A DNA stretch of 26,777 nt, taken from Ktedonobacterales bacterium (GTDB lineage: Bacteria; Chloroflexota; Ktedonobacteria; Ktedonobacterales; JACDGC01). Below, in pieces: positions 7,555-15,408 of the stretch (the stretch's first letter is position 1; each line of letters opens with the position of its first letter). A program made the translations under genes and the position numbers. Under the pieces are notes generated by a model. That model was not told the DNA's origin. It saw nothing but the letters and a program-made list of their open reading frames with translations, and did no database searches. The DNA is taken from NCBI GenBank assembly GCA_013815535.1, contig JACDGC010000007.1, positions 1 to 26,777 of the forward strand, given 5' to 3'.

Positions 7555-8510
7555 GCGTACACCTCCATCACGCGGGGCAACTCAGCGGGATCGGGCCAGG
7601 GTGCCGCCAGCGCGGCCTCCGCAGCGGCCCGGATTTCCTGCGCGACGGTCAATTCCAGCGCGTCCAGGTCGGCGGGGGGGATGCCGCGCGCGGCCAACCG
7701 CTGGCGATAGGTCAGCAGCGGATCGCGCGCTTGCCAGGTGGCGACCTGTTCGGCGGGCTTGTATTTCTGGGCATCGCCGTACATGTGACCGACGAAGCGA
7801 TAGGTCTTTGCCTCGATGAGGGTGGGGCCACCACCCGCGCGGGCCGTCGCGACGGCGGCGGCGGTCGCGGCGCGCATCGCCTCGACATCCATGCCGTCCA
7901 CCACGACGCCAGGAAGGCCATAGGCCGCCGCACGTTCGGCAAGGTCGGCGACGCGGATCGTGTCGGCGTAGGGCGTCATCTCAGCCCACAGGTTATTCTC
8001 GCAGATGAAGACGATGGGGGCCTGCCACATCGCCGCCAGCACGAAGGCTTCGTGCCAGACCCCCTGGTTCGTCGCGCCATCACCAAAGAAGGTGAGGAAG
8101 ACGCGCCCGGTGCGCTGCTGCTGCGCCGCCAGCGCCAGCCCCACGGCGATGGGGATGCCCGCCGCGACCAGGGCATTGCCGCCATAGATGCCCTTGGTCA
8201 GGTCGGTGAAGTGCATCGAGCCGCCATAGCCCCCACAGCAGCCGGTGGCGCGGCCCAGCAGTTCGGCGAAGCCCGCCGTGGGGTCCAGCCCCTTGGCCAA
8301 GGCCTGCCCATGGCCGCGATACGTCATGGTGATGCCATCCTCCGGTGCCAGAGCGGCGCAAGCCCCCACGCTGACCGCCTCTTGCCCATTGCACAGATGC
8401 ATCGACCCGCGAATGTGCCCGGCGGCGTACAGTTGGCTGCACTGTTCCTCGAACCGCCGGATGCGGAGCATGCTCGCCAGCAGGGCGAGGGATTGTTCGT
8501 TGTCGCTCAT
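7551..8510 (-). CDS. 2-oxoacid dehydrogenase E1 component, alpha subunit (thiamine diphosphate dependent)
   Basis: This 319-residue protein shows the thiamine diphosphate motif GDG (143-145) followed about 27 residues later by NN (172-173), as in pyruvate, acetoin and branched-chain E1 alpha subunits. Other signatures are RRFEEQCSQLYAAG, GSMHLCNGQEAVSVG, YRGHGQALAKG, GYGGSMHF and, near the C-terminus, TYRFVGHMYGD. The pattern is closest to the acetoin/pyruvate type. It is not a split transketolase, which would have a GDGELQEG-type motif. It starts the catabolic half of the operon, 88 bases after the beta-helix gene, with GAGG about 11 bases upstream of the ATG at 8510. I did not find a convincing internal promoter in that 88-base gap, so it is probably transcribed from 15113. 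Confidence 0.93.
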   Translation of the reverse strand: MSDNEQSLALLASMLRIRRFEEQCSQLYAAGHIRGSMHLCNGQEAVSVGACAALAPEDGITMTYRGHGQALAKGLDPTAGFAELLGRATGCCGGYGGSMHFTDLTKGIYGGNALVAAGIPIAVGLALAAQQQRTGRVFLTFFGDGATNQGVWHEAFVLAAMWQAPIVFICENNLWAEMTPYADTIRVADLAERAAAYGLPGVVVDGMDVEAMRAATAAAVATARAGGGPTLIEAKTYRFVGHMYGDAQKYKPAEQVATWQARDPLLTYRQRLAARGIPPADLDALELTVAQEIRAAAEAALAAPWPDPAELPRVMEVYA

Positions 8511-8598
8511 CTTCCCGTCATTCCTCGTTGTTTGCTCGTTTTGCCGATGTGCGGTTCGTCAATGAAACAGTGGACGCGCCTGTGCCGCCGCCTGGGCT

Positions 8599-11283
8599 TC
8601 AATGGCCAAACACCTGCAATTCACTGATGAAGAAGTATTCGTTCGCCGTCTTCACGGCGGCGACATAGCGATACGCGGTCGTGTCGGTCACGGCGCAACT
8701 GAATGTCGCTTGATAGGCGAGTGGGGTACTCCCCTGACTGCACAGCACCACATGCCCTTGCGACATATCCGCGTTGTTCGACGCCCAGATGGCGAAGTTT
8801 TGGCGCGTCGCCGCCTGATCTATATCCTGCCGCGTCACCAGCTTGATCTGGCTCAGGGTATAGGCTTGCCCAAGGTCAACCTGCCACCAGGGACCAGTGT
8901 CCGTGCCGGTTGGGGACCAGCCCGTCGCGTTGCTGCCATCATTGGCCTTTGCCGCGCTGTAGCTGCTGCTATAGGTCGACGAGGCGGCGGCGGTTTTATT
9001 GAGCGCGACATTAGCATCGGTGGGAATCGTCCCGAACACCCGCAACTCGGTGATGAAGAAATATTCGTTCGCCGTTTTCGTCGCACGGACGTAGCGATAG
9101 CCTGTCGTATCAGTGACATTCTGCGTCCAGGTCGCTTGATAGGCGAGGGGGCTGCTCCCCTGACTCCCCAGCACGACATGGGTGGCAAAGGTTGCATCAT
9201 TCGAGGCCCATACGGCGAAGTTTTGGCGGGTCGCTGACTGATCAAGGTCTTGCCGCGTCACCAATTGAATTTGGGAAAGGGTGTAGGTGCCACCCAAATC
9301 AACTTGCCATGAGGGCAAGGTGTCCGTACCCGTGGGTGACCAGCCCGTGCTGGTGCTGCCATCGTTGGCCTTGGTCGCGTCATAGCTGCTGCTATAGGTG
9401 GAGCTGGCCGATGCGGTCTTGCTCAGCGCGACGTTGGTGGCGGTCGTATTTCCTGACCCTCGGATGTCCTGGTACGCCGCTTCGATTCCCGCGTTGCTCA
9501 CGATGGAGGTCGGGGCTGTTGCGGGGTCGGTGTAGTTGTTTTGGACGGTGTTGGGGGTCAGATTGTCATTTTGGAAGATATTGTAGGGTGTTTGGTAGGT
9601 CAGATTGTTCGTCACCGTGACGTATTGGCTCTTGTTATCGAGGTAGATCGCGCCATAGTTGTGCGCTTGATCGTGAACGACATTGCCATCGATCAATTCG
9701 CCGTTCGATAGCGCGGTCCCTTGCACGCTATTCGAGTAGATCCCCCCACCATCCACGAGCAGTTGCATGTGGTTGTAGATGAGGTTATCGATGATCTGGT
9801 TGTTTTGGGCATACGAGACGACGCCCCAGCCCCAGCCATTCGAGATGCCCGAATAGGGGGTGTTGAAGATCTCGTTGTGTGAGATGGTGGTGCTGGCGAC
9901 ATAGCCGCTATAGAGGCCGATGCCACCGTGATACTCAGCGGGCAGGTCGTGGACGTAGTTGTCCGTGACGACATTGCCCGTGTCCTGGTTGGTGCCCGTG
10001 GCATTTGGGGTGTCAACGTTGCCCAGTTGCACACCACTCCCTGAGATGTCGGTGAAGACATTGCCGATGACCGTGTTGTTTTGGCTGCCCGTATCGATGT
10101 TGAGGCCCGCCGCCCCCAAATGGGTGAAGGTATCGCGCTCGAACCGCAGGTCGTGAGCATGAGCAAAGGCGACGTTCGCCGGAGTCTTGGTCAGCGTATT
10201 GGCGGTGCCCACATAGGTGAAGTTCGCTTGCAGTTCGATGAAGCCATCACCCGTGCTGGGGCGCAGCCAGGTGGCATAGGCAAAAGTGATACCCTTGAAC
10301 TGGATGTTATGAATTTGCGCGCTGCCCGTCCCGGTCCCGCTCACCAGCGTCTCGACGGTCGGGGCGATGACGGTCGCCGTGGCGAGATTTTCGCCCGAAC
10401 GGGGGCTGTAATAGAGGATGCCCGTGGTATGGTTGAGATACCATTCCCCTGGCTGATCGAGCAATTCATAGGCATTCTCCATGGAGGTCGGCAGGTTGAT
10501 GCCCTGCTGGCCGCTATTCTTGTTGACGCCATTGGTGAAGCATGGCTGTTGCATGCTGATGGCCGTGCCACTGATGCTGGCGACGCCGCAGCGCGACTCG
10601 GTCCATTGCGCGTTGGGGGTGCCTGCCCCGGCAGTGTAGACGAACTCAAGCGCGGCGGGGTTGCCCCAACTGGCGAGCGTCGCCGCGCTGGCGGTGTAGC
10701 CCGTCGTGCCATTGCGCATCAAACTGACCGGCAACGCCCCGGTTGCCCGCGTCGCGCGGACGCCATTCACATACAGTTGGCGCGTTTGCAGCGACGTGCC
10801 CACCGTCGCCTGCCAGATGCTGGTGCCGCTGACCTGCGACCACCCAGTGATCGCCTGGCCACCACTGATCGTCACCTGGGCCGGGCTAGCGGTGCCAAAA
10901 CCATTCGCTTGATAGATGACATTGTTGCCATTCGTCCCGGAATCGCTTTGGGTAAAGGCGAGCGTCTGCGTTTGGGTATACGTGCCAGGGAGCAAATTGA
11001 CGATGATGTCACCCGTCATGTTGCCGTTGCTTTGGGCGACCTTTTGGCGGGCATAGTCGAGCGTGGCAAAAGGATGACTGCTATCGGTGCCGCTGTTGCT
11101 GTTCGATCCCGTTGGGGAAACATAATACGTTGCTTGCGTCGCGGCGAACGCGCGCCGCACGCCATAGGTGACGAGCAATCCGCCCAAAACGAATACGCTG
11201 ACCACGGCCAGGATGAGGGGGCGACGCCCCCGAGCGGGTCGTTGCGTCGCCCGCGCTTCCGTGGCACCATCCGACAGTTGCAT
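8599..11283 (-). CDS. Secreted right-handed beta-helix protein with two C-terminal discoidin (F5/8 type C) domains
   Basis: This 894-residue protein has an Arg-rich N-terminus, a hydrophobic segment at about 23-41 and an AFA-A site near 45-48, so it is exported or membrane anchored. The mature part opens with YYVSPTGSNSNSGT, typical of pectate-lyase-like and DUF1565-type beta-helix proteins. Asn-rich repeats with NNTVIGN, DNYVHD, SHNEIF and DNLIYN spacing fill about 300-590 (parallel beta-helix rungs). Two F5/8 type C carbohydrate-binding modules follow at about 617-752 and 758-894. It probably binds and cuts, or presents, a plant or microbial polysaccharide feeding the transporter; the enzyme activity cannot be named. 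The start at 11283 has an excellent AAAGGAG. It sits between the transport genes and the catabolic genes. Confidence 0.9.
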   Translation of the reverse strand: MQLSDGATEARATQRPARGRRPLILAVVSVFVLGGLLVTYGVRRAFAATQATYYVSPTGSNSNSGTDSSHPFATLDYARQKVAQSNGNMTGDIIVNLLPGTYTQTQTLAFTQSDSGTNGNNVIYQANGFGTASPAQVTISGGQAITGWSQVSGTSIWQATVGTSLQTRQLYVNGVRATRATGALPVSLMRNGTTGYTASAATLASWGNPAALEFVYTAGAGTPNAQWTESRCGVASISGTAISMQQPCFTNGVNKNSGQQGINLPTSMENAYELLDQPGEWYLNHTTGILYYSPRSGENLATATVIAPTVETLVSGTGTGSAQIHNIQFKGITFAYATWLRPSTGDGFIELQANFTYVGTANTLTKTPANVAFAHAHDLRFERDTFTHLGAAGLNIDTGSQNNTVIGNVFTDISGSGVQLGNVDTPNATGTNQDTGNVVTDNYVHDLPAEYHGGIGLYSGYVASTTISHNEIFNTPYSGISNGWGWGVVSYAQNNQIIDNLIYNHMQLLVDGGGIYSNSVQGTALSNGELIDGNVVHDQAHNYGAIYLDNKSQYVTVTNNLTYQTPYNIFQNDNLTPNTVQNNYTDPATAPTSIVSNAGIEAAYQDIRGSGNTTATNVALSKTASASSTYSSSYDATKANDGSTSTGWSPTGTDTLPSWQVDLGGTYTLSQIQLVTRQDLDQSATRQNFAVWASNDATFATHVVLGSQGSSPLAYQATWTQNVTDTTGYRYVRATKTANEYFFITELRVFGTIPTDANVALNKTAAASSTYSSSYSAAKANDGSNATGWSPTGTDTGPWWQVDLGQAYTLSQIKLVTRQDIDQAATRQNFAIWASNNADMSQGHVVLCSQGSTPLAYQATFSCAVTDTTAYRYVAAVKTANEYFFISELQVFGH

Positions 11284-11422
11284 GCGAATCTCCTTTGCGC
11301 CATGCCCGCGTGGGGGCACAGCCGGGCGACATCGCCCGTTGAGGCGCGCGGGGCGAACGGTGCCCCACACGACGGCGAATGAGTGTGGCTTGCTGCATGA
11401 AGTTGGAGGAATGTCGCGCTTG

Positions 11423-12376
11423 TTACTCGCGGGTGCTGCCAGTGATGATGCCGCTGCTGATGGCGCGCTGGGCGAAGAGGAAGACCAGCGCCACCGGCAA
11501 CACCATGATCACCCCTGTCAACGCCAGCTCGGCGCGATGAATCGGCAACTCGCTGGCGAACTCCGGGTGCAGGGCCGCTGTGTTGTTTATCAGCGTGTAC
11601 AGCCCCACCGGCAAATTGAAGTTCGTGTCACTCTGCAAGAAGACATACGGTCCAAAAAAGTTGTTCCAGTTCGCCGTGAAGCTCAGGAACGTCAACACCC
11701 CCAGCAGCGGGCGGGCCAGCGGCAACCCGATATTCCAGAACAACTGCCATTCATTCGCGCCATCTAACCGCCCCGCCGCCAACAGATCCTTGGGCAGTGT
11801 CACCGAATAGTAGATGAAGGCGATGTACACGCCAAAGGGGTAGAACGCCGCTGGCAGGATCACCGCCCATGGGGTGTCGATCAAGTGGAACAGATTCAGT
11901 TCCAGGAAGTTGGGCAGCACCACCGCCGCAGCAGGCAGCACCATCGTCACCAAGGTCAGCGTCAGGGTGAGTGACCGCCCCGCGAAGCGCGAGGTCGCCA
12001 GGGTATACCCCGCCGGAATCGTCACGGCGAGTTGAATGATGATCGACGCGACGACATAGAAGATCGAATTCAGCGTCCACTTGATGATGACGCCGTTGTC
12101 GTAGTTCAACAGGTTCGTCCACGCCTCACCCAGCCGCGCGAAGGAACCGAAGGAGAGCGGATTGGCGAAGAGAAACTGGCTATCGGTCTTCGTCGGTGCC
12201 AGCACCAGCCACAGCAGGGGCAGTCCGAAGAAGATGCCCGCCCCCAACAGGACAATGAAGCGGACGATCAGGCTCACCGGGCCGAGGTCTTGCGTGCGTT
12301 GCCCTTGCCTTAGACGCGCCAGCGACCACCGCGTGGGGCGGGCGGCCCGTGGTTCATTGACGGCGATGTTGTCCAT
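11423..12376 (-). CDS. Carbohydrate ABC transporter permease, MalG/UgpE type
   Basis: This 317-residue membrane protein has about six predicted membrane helices (starting near 38, 105, 140, 170, 222 and 285). The cytoplasmic EAA loop reads LAAGRLDGANEWQLFW at about 199-214 and is followed by NIGLPLARP, the contact site for the ABC ATPase. It belongs to the CUT1 family, which imports mono- and oligosaccharides. The start at 12376 has GGGAGAG about 7 bases upstream. It follows the other permease by 26 bases. No ATPase gene is present in the window, so the pair probably uses a shared MsmX/UgpC-type ATPase encoded elsewhere. Confidence 0.94.
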   Translation of the reverse strand: MDNIAVNEPRAARPTRWSLARLRQGQRTQDLGPVSLIVRFIVLLGAGIFFGLPLLWLVLAPTKTDSQFLFANPLSFGSFARLGEAWTNLLNYDNGVIIKWTLNSIFYVVASIIIQLAVTIPAGYTLATSRFAGRSLTLTLTLVTMVLPAAAVVLPNFLELNLFHLIDTPWAVILPAAFYPFGVYIAFIYYSVTLPKDLLAAGRLDGANEWQLFWNIGLPLARPLLGVLTFLSFTANWNNFFGPYVFLQSDTNFNLPVGLYTLINNTAALHPEFASELPIHRAELALTGVIMVLPVALVFLFAQRAISSGIITGSTRE

Positions 12377-12403
12377 CAGCGACTCTCCCTCAGGTTGTGC
12401 ATG

Positions 12404-13348
12404 TCACTCGGCGACATCGGTTTGGTAGAAATGGGTGCCATAGATGATGAGAAACGCCGCACCCATGCCGATGGCGATCATGGCGAGCGAGACCACCGCC
12501 GCCGCGCCGAACTGGCCATAGGTGAAGGCGAAAGTGTAGCCCAGTTGATTGGGCGACCACGTCGGCGAGACGGTGCTGGAGTAGCTCAGCGCCGCCCCGA
12601 TCAGCGTTGGCTCGGTGAAGATCTGGATGTTCGCCGCGAAGGTCAGGATCGCCATGAAGATGACGAACCGGCGGATGAGCGGCAGTTTGATATAGAGCGC
12701 GCTCTGCCAAGCATTCGCCCCATCCACCGTCGCCGCTTCGAGCAGTTCGGGGGAGATGCCCGTGAGTGCGCCATAGAAGATGGCGATCCAGCCCCCCGCG
12801 CCACCAAAGAAGCCGATCAGGGTGAAGAGCACCGGCAGGTGGCTGGTCTGCACCACCTGGACGTTGTCGCGGAACCCCAATGCGTGCAAAATGGGGCTGA
12901 AGGGGCTGATGCGCGGGTCGATGAGAAAGATGGCCAGCAAGACCAACGCGGGTCCGGCGACGGCACCGGGCAGGAAATACACCGTGCGCATGAGGGTGGC
13001 GAACCCGCCAGTGCGCGCATGCAGCAGCAGCGCCAGCACGATGCAGCCCGCCACCCCCAGGGGCACGGAGATCACGAGGAAGGTGCCGACATTCGCGAAG
13101 GCCCCCGCGAAGCGAAAATCGTGTAGGGCATAGCGAAAGTTGTCGAATCCGGCGGCGAAGAACTGCGGCGTGCCATCTTGGAACTTCGCAAAGCTAATAA
13201 GGAGCGCGTACAACGCGGGACCCACCCCAAAGGCCAGCAAAAACACCGCGTAGGGCAAGAGGAAGAGGTGGCTGGCACGGGGCCGCCACCACGCGCGGCG
13301 GCGACGGGTGGCGGGCGCGGCAGTGGTCTTGAAGGTCAGCGATGCCAT
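12404..13348 (-). CDS. Carbohydrate ABC transporter permease, MalF/UgpA type
   Basis: This 314-residue protein has a basic N-terminus (RRRRAWWRPR) followed by about six membrane helices, the first near 28-52. The EAA loop EAATVDGANAWQSALY lies at about 204-219 and is followed by IKLPLIRR. This is the first-permease type of CUT1 sugar importers, which pairs with the downstream MalG-type permease. The ATG at 13348 is preceded by AAAGGAG. A 132-base gap to the binding-protein gene contains a strong hairpin, which may set the binding protein to permease ratio. Confidence 0.94.
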   Translation of the reverse strand: MASLTFKTTAAPATRRRRAWWRPRASHLFLLPYAVFLLAFGVGPALYALLISFAKFQDGTPQFFAAGFDNFRYALHDFRFAGAFANVGTFLVISVPLGVAGCIVLALLLHARTGGFATLMRTVYFLPGAVAGPALVLLAIFLIDPRISPFSPILHALGFRDNVQVVQTSHLPVLFTLIGFFGGAGGWIAIFYGALTGISPELLEAATVDGANAWQSALYIKLPLIRRFVIFMAILTFAANIQIFTEPTLIGAALSYSSTVSPTWSPNQLGYTFAFTYGQFGAAAVVSLAMIAIGMGAAFLIIYGTHFYQTDVAE

Positions 13349-13419
13349 GGGGGGGAACTCCTTTGTTCGGGGGTCGCAACCAGCGCGCCACGGGGTGCGT
13401 GAGCAAGAAATTTGGGCCA

Positions 13420-13468
13420 GGGGGCCGTCGAGGCGCTATGCTGTGGCACAGCACTCGACGGCTTCCCC
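13420..13468 (-). promoter_or_regulatory. Intercistronic hairpin between binding protein and permease genes
   Basis: An outer stem GCCGTCGAG/CTCGACGGC (9 bp perfect, flanked by GGGG and CCCC) encloses an inner hairpin TGCTGT-GGC-ACAGCA (6 bp). It lies 13 bases after the stop of the binding-protein gene in the direction of transcription, with no clear U-tract. Such structures after binding-protein genes commonly protect the upstream mRNA or partly attenuate the permease genes; which of these applies here is not shown by the sequence. Confidence 0.6.
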
Positions 13469-13480
13469 AGATGCACGGGG

Positions 13481-14794
13481 TTACGGTTTGGTAGTCACCA
13501 CATCATACCCTTGGGCTTGGGCGAGGGGCACGAGCGCCTTCTGGTAATCAGGCAGAGAGGAGGTCACGGTCTGGCCTTTTTGCACGGCGGCGATCACGAC
13601 GTTCGTAAAGGCGGTATCGGGATCGTAGCGCACCGGTGCCCAAGCAGGGTATAGGTCGCTTGCTGCTTGCTGCAACACCGGGAAAGGATTGGTGCTGTAC
13701 TGCGGGTTGCTCGCCAGGGTGCTCTGCCACACTGCCGCCGCTGGCTTGTAGGCCGGATAGGTCGGCGCCGCCCCCTGGTTGTCATTTGAGGTCGCCAGCC
13801 AGGTCACCAGATCCACCGCGCCAGTGCGGTTCTTGACGTGGTTCGAGACGACCCAGGCGGCCCCGCCCTGGCCCCCGGTGTAGGTCTGACTGTCGGCGGC
13901 CCACTTCAGTGGCGGCGCGACGGCCAAGGCTCCCGCCTGGGTGCCCGCTTTGTAATAGGTCCCCTTGAAGACATATTCGCCATACCACGACGCCGCCACC
14001 AGCATCAGCACTTTGTTGGCGTTCGCCGCTGCCACATAGTCAGGGTCAAACGGTCCCTTGGTCGAGAGCGCCTTGGCGCTGATGAGGGTATCCACCAGGC
14101 TGGCGGCGCGAGCGCAATTGGGGTCGGCAGTGTTGATGTAGACCTGGCTGTTGGCCAGCACATCCTTGATGGGGCAGTTGCTGCCAGCGAGGTAGACATT
14201 GAGCGCCTGGCTATCCCCAAAGGCGCCGATGGTGTAACCGGGATGCTCTTTGGCGACCTTGAGGCCCAGGGCCTGGTAGTCTTCCCAGGTGGTCGGCACG
14301 GTATAGCCGAACTGGTCCATGAGGGCTTTGTTGTACCAGACGACGTTTTGGGCCAGGTCATTACGCAGGCAATATAGCTTGCCATCGAACTGGCACTCGG
14401 CCAACCCCGCGAAGTTGTTGACGATATCGGATGAGACATACGGCGTGAGGTCGAGGGGGAAGTGATGGGCGCTATCGGCGACCTGGGCGACGAGGTTGGG
14501 TTCGGCGAAGACGACATCGGGCCAGCCCTGGCCAGTGTTGTTGAAGAGCAGGATCTTGCCGGGGAAGAGGGCGCGGTCGACGACCTGGACGTTGAGTTTG
14601 GCGGTGGGATGCGCCTTTTGATACAATTTCACGGCGTCTTGGCGGGTGGCATCGACCCAGACGGTGATGGGGGCGTTGGGATCGTTGCCGGTGCTGGTGC
14701 TGCTGCCACAGGCCGTCAGGAGCAGGGTTGCGAGGGTCAGCAGGGCTAACAGCCCGGAGACGATGGGGGTGCGTCGGTGGGGTGCGGATGTCAT
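13481..14794 (-). CDS. Extracellular sugar-binding lipoprotein of an ABC importer (family 1 solute-binding protein)
   Basis: This 437-residue protein has a basic n-region (MTSAPHRRTP), a hydrophobic core and the lipobox LLTAC with Cys29 as lipidation site, followed by a GSSTSTG linker. The mature part begins PITVWVDATRQDAVKLYQKA, the standard opening of CUT1 binding proteins, with FNNTGQGWPDVVFAEPN near 80-96 and LRNDLAQNVVWYNKALMDQFG near 140-160. It delivers sugar to the two downstream permeases. It is the first gene of the minus operon, so it should be the most strongly expressed. The start at 14794 has GGAGGGAG upstream; an in-frame extension to 14947 is rejected because it would hide the signal peptide. 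Confidence 0.95.
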   Translation of the reverse strand: MTSAPHRRTPIVSGLLALLTLATLLLTACGSSTSTGNDPNAPITVWVDATRQDAVKLYQKAHPTAKLNVQVVDRALFPGKILLFNNTGQGWPDVVFAEPNLVAQVADSAHHFPLDLTPYVSSDIVNNFAGLAECQFDGKLYCLRNDLAQNVVWYNKALMDQFGYTVPTTWEDYQALGLKVAKEHPGYTIGAFGDSQALNVYLAGSNCPIKDVLANSQVYINTADPNCARAASLVDTLISAKALSTKGPFDPDYVAAANANKVLMLVAASWYGEYVFKGTYYKAGTQAGALAVAPPLKWAADSQTYTGGQGGAAWVVSNHVKNRTGAVDLVTWLATSNDNQGAAPTYPAYKPAAAVWQSTLASNPQYSTNPFPVLQQAASDLYPAWAPVRYDPDTAFTNVVIAAVQKGQTVTSSLPDYQKALVPLAQAQGYDVVTTKP

Positions 14795-15081
14795 GAAAGC
14801 TTCTCCCTCCTCATGCGCTGAGGATACACGAATCATTGTGAAGTGCCATCCTGGCAACAGTGCCAGCACGGAAAACAGTGGGTCATCCAGAGGGGATTCG
14901 GGGCTTCCGTCGTCAGCATGTCTCTGCGGTGCGCGAGGGGATGCCACGACGTGCGTCCAACGTCCCTGTCGCGGTACGGTGAGACGGGTTTGCCTCGGTC
15001 AAGCAGGTGCGCCCGATCATAACAGCGAAGGGGGCATGCTGCTTATGCCTTTCAGGGACATCCATTGCCCTTTTGACATAA

Positions 15082-15099
15082 ACGGTATAACATATCTGT
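15082..15099 (-). promoter_or_regulatory. Candidate GntR operator at the transport operon promoter
   Basis: On the minus strand this reads ACAGATATGTTATACCGT, preceded by AAA as at the other site. It overlaps the -10 and spacer of the leftward promoter. The assignment rests only on the likeness of the two sites and their position beside the regulator gene. Confidence 0.5.
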
Positions 15100-15113
15100 T
15101 TTGTGGTTGTCAA
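15085..15113 (-). promoter_or_regulatory. Sigma-70-type promoter of the leftward transport/catabolic operon
   Basis: On the minus strand a perfect -35 TTGACA (15113-15108) is separated by 17 bases from TTATAC (15090-15085). It is the only strong promoter I found ahead of the binding-protein gene, and it overlaps the proposed repressor site. Confidence 0.7.
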
Positions 15114-15313
15114 GAGGGTAATGCCGCGCTTCGCGGAAATCATGCCGATGCGGGTCTTTGTATCCAATGGGGTATGCTATTGCAAGGGGAAGTCTGCTCT
15201 CGCGCGGCCACATAGCACCATAAGGGCACGAACCGGGCCGGAAATCAAGCATCTTCGCCGTCATGTAAACCATTTAATCGCGACACGTTTGCAAGGGAAA
15301 TCAGTGCTGGGCG

Positions 15314-15343
15314 TTGACAAAACAGGTGTCCATACTGTATATA
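15314..15343 (+). promoter_or_regulatory. Sigma-70-type promoter of the GntR gene and rightward operon
   Basis: TTGACA at 15314-15319 is followed after 18 bases by TATATA (15338-15343), with an AT-rich run just downstream. The start codon of the regulator gene lies about 60 bases further on. The proposed repressor site 15322-15338 sits in the spacer, so binding would block RNA polymerase and give autoregulation. Confidence 0.7.
15322..15338 (+). promoter_or_regulatory. Candidate GntR operator at its own promoter
   Basis: ACAGGTGTCCATACTGT is an imperfect palindrome with ACAG...CTGT ends. It matches the minus-strand sequence of the site at 15082-15099 (ACAGATATGTTATACCGT) with one base of spacing difference. 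Both sit between -35 and -10 elements. Confidence 0.5.
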
Positions 15344-15408
15344 TATGATATATTACGACTGGCCTCTACCTTGCCTTTACGTATATGCCCGAAAAAGGAG
15401 AGCGTGCT

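Larger units (their letters stand above)
14795..15408. promoter_or_regulatory. Divergent regulatory region between the two operons
   Basis: This 614-base stretch has no convincing gene and is AT-richer toward its right half. It contains the promoter for the leftward operon (15085-15113), the promoter for the rightward operon (15314-15343), two copies of a shared imperfect palindrome (15082-15099 and 15322-15338), and a small inverted repeat CTGGCA-ACAG-TGCCAG (14851-14866) in the leader of the binding-protein gene. The leftward leader would be about 285 bases long. Apart from these I see nothing definite in 14867-15080 or 15120-15310. Confidence 0.75.

Noticed and set aside
6529..8510. Split transketolase (apulose-4-phosphate type) interpretation of the E1 pair
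   Set aside because: The alpha subunit has the GDGATNQG to NN thiamine diphosphate motif and other E1 alpha signatures, and no kinase is present to make a sugar phosphate.
7536..8627. 363-codon plus-strand frame
   Set aside because: Antisense to E1 alpha, which has an unmistakable thiamine diphosphate motif.
8602..9435. Repeat array or CRISPR-like repeat
   Set aside because: The repetition is explained by two discoidin domains in one reading frame.
10081..11382. 433-codon plus-strand frame
   Set aside because: Antisense to the beta-helix gene; Arg/Ala/Gly-rich composition and no recognisable motif.
14913..15167. 84-codon minus-strand frame in the divergent regulatory region
   Set aside because: It runs across the leftward promoter and has no ribosome binding site.
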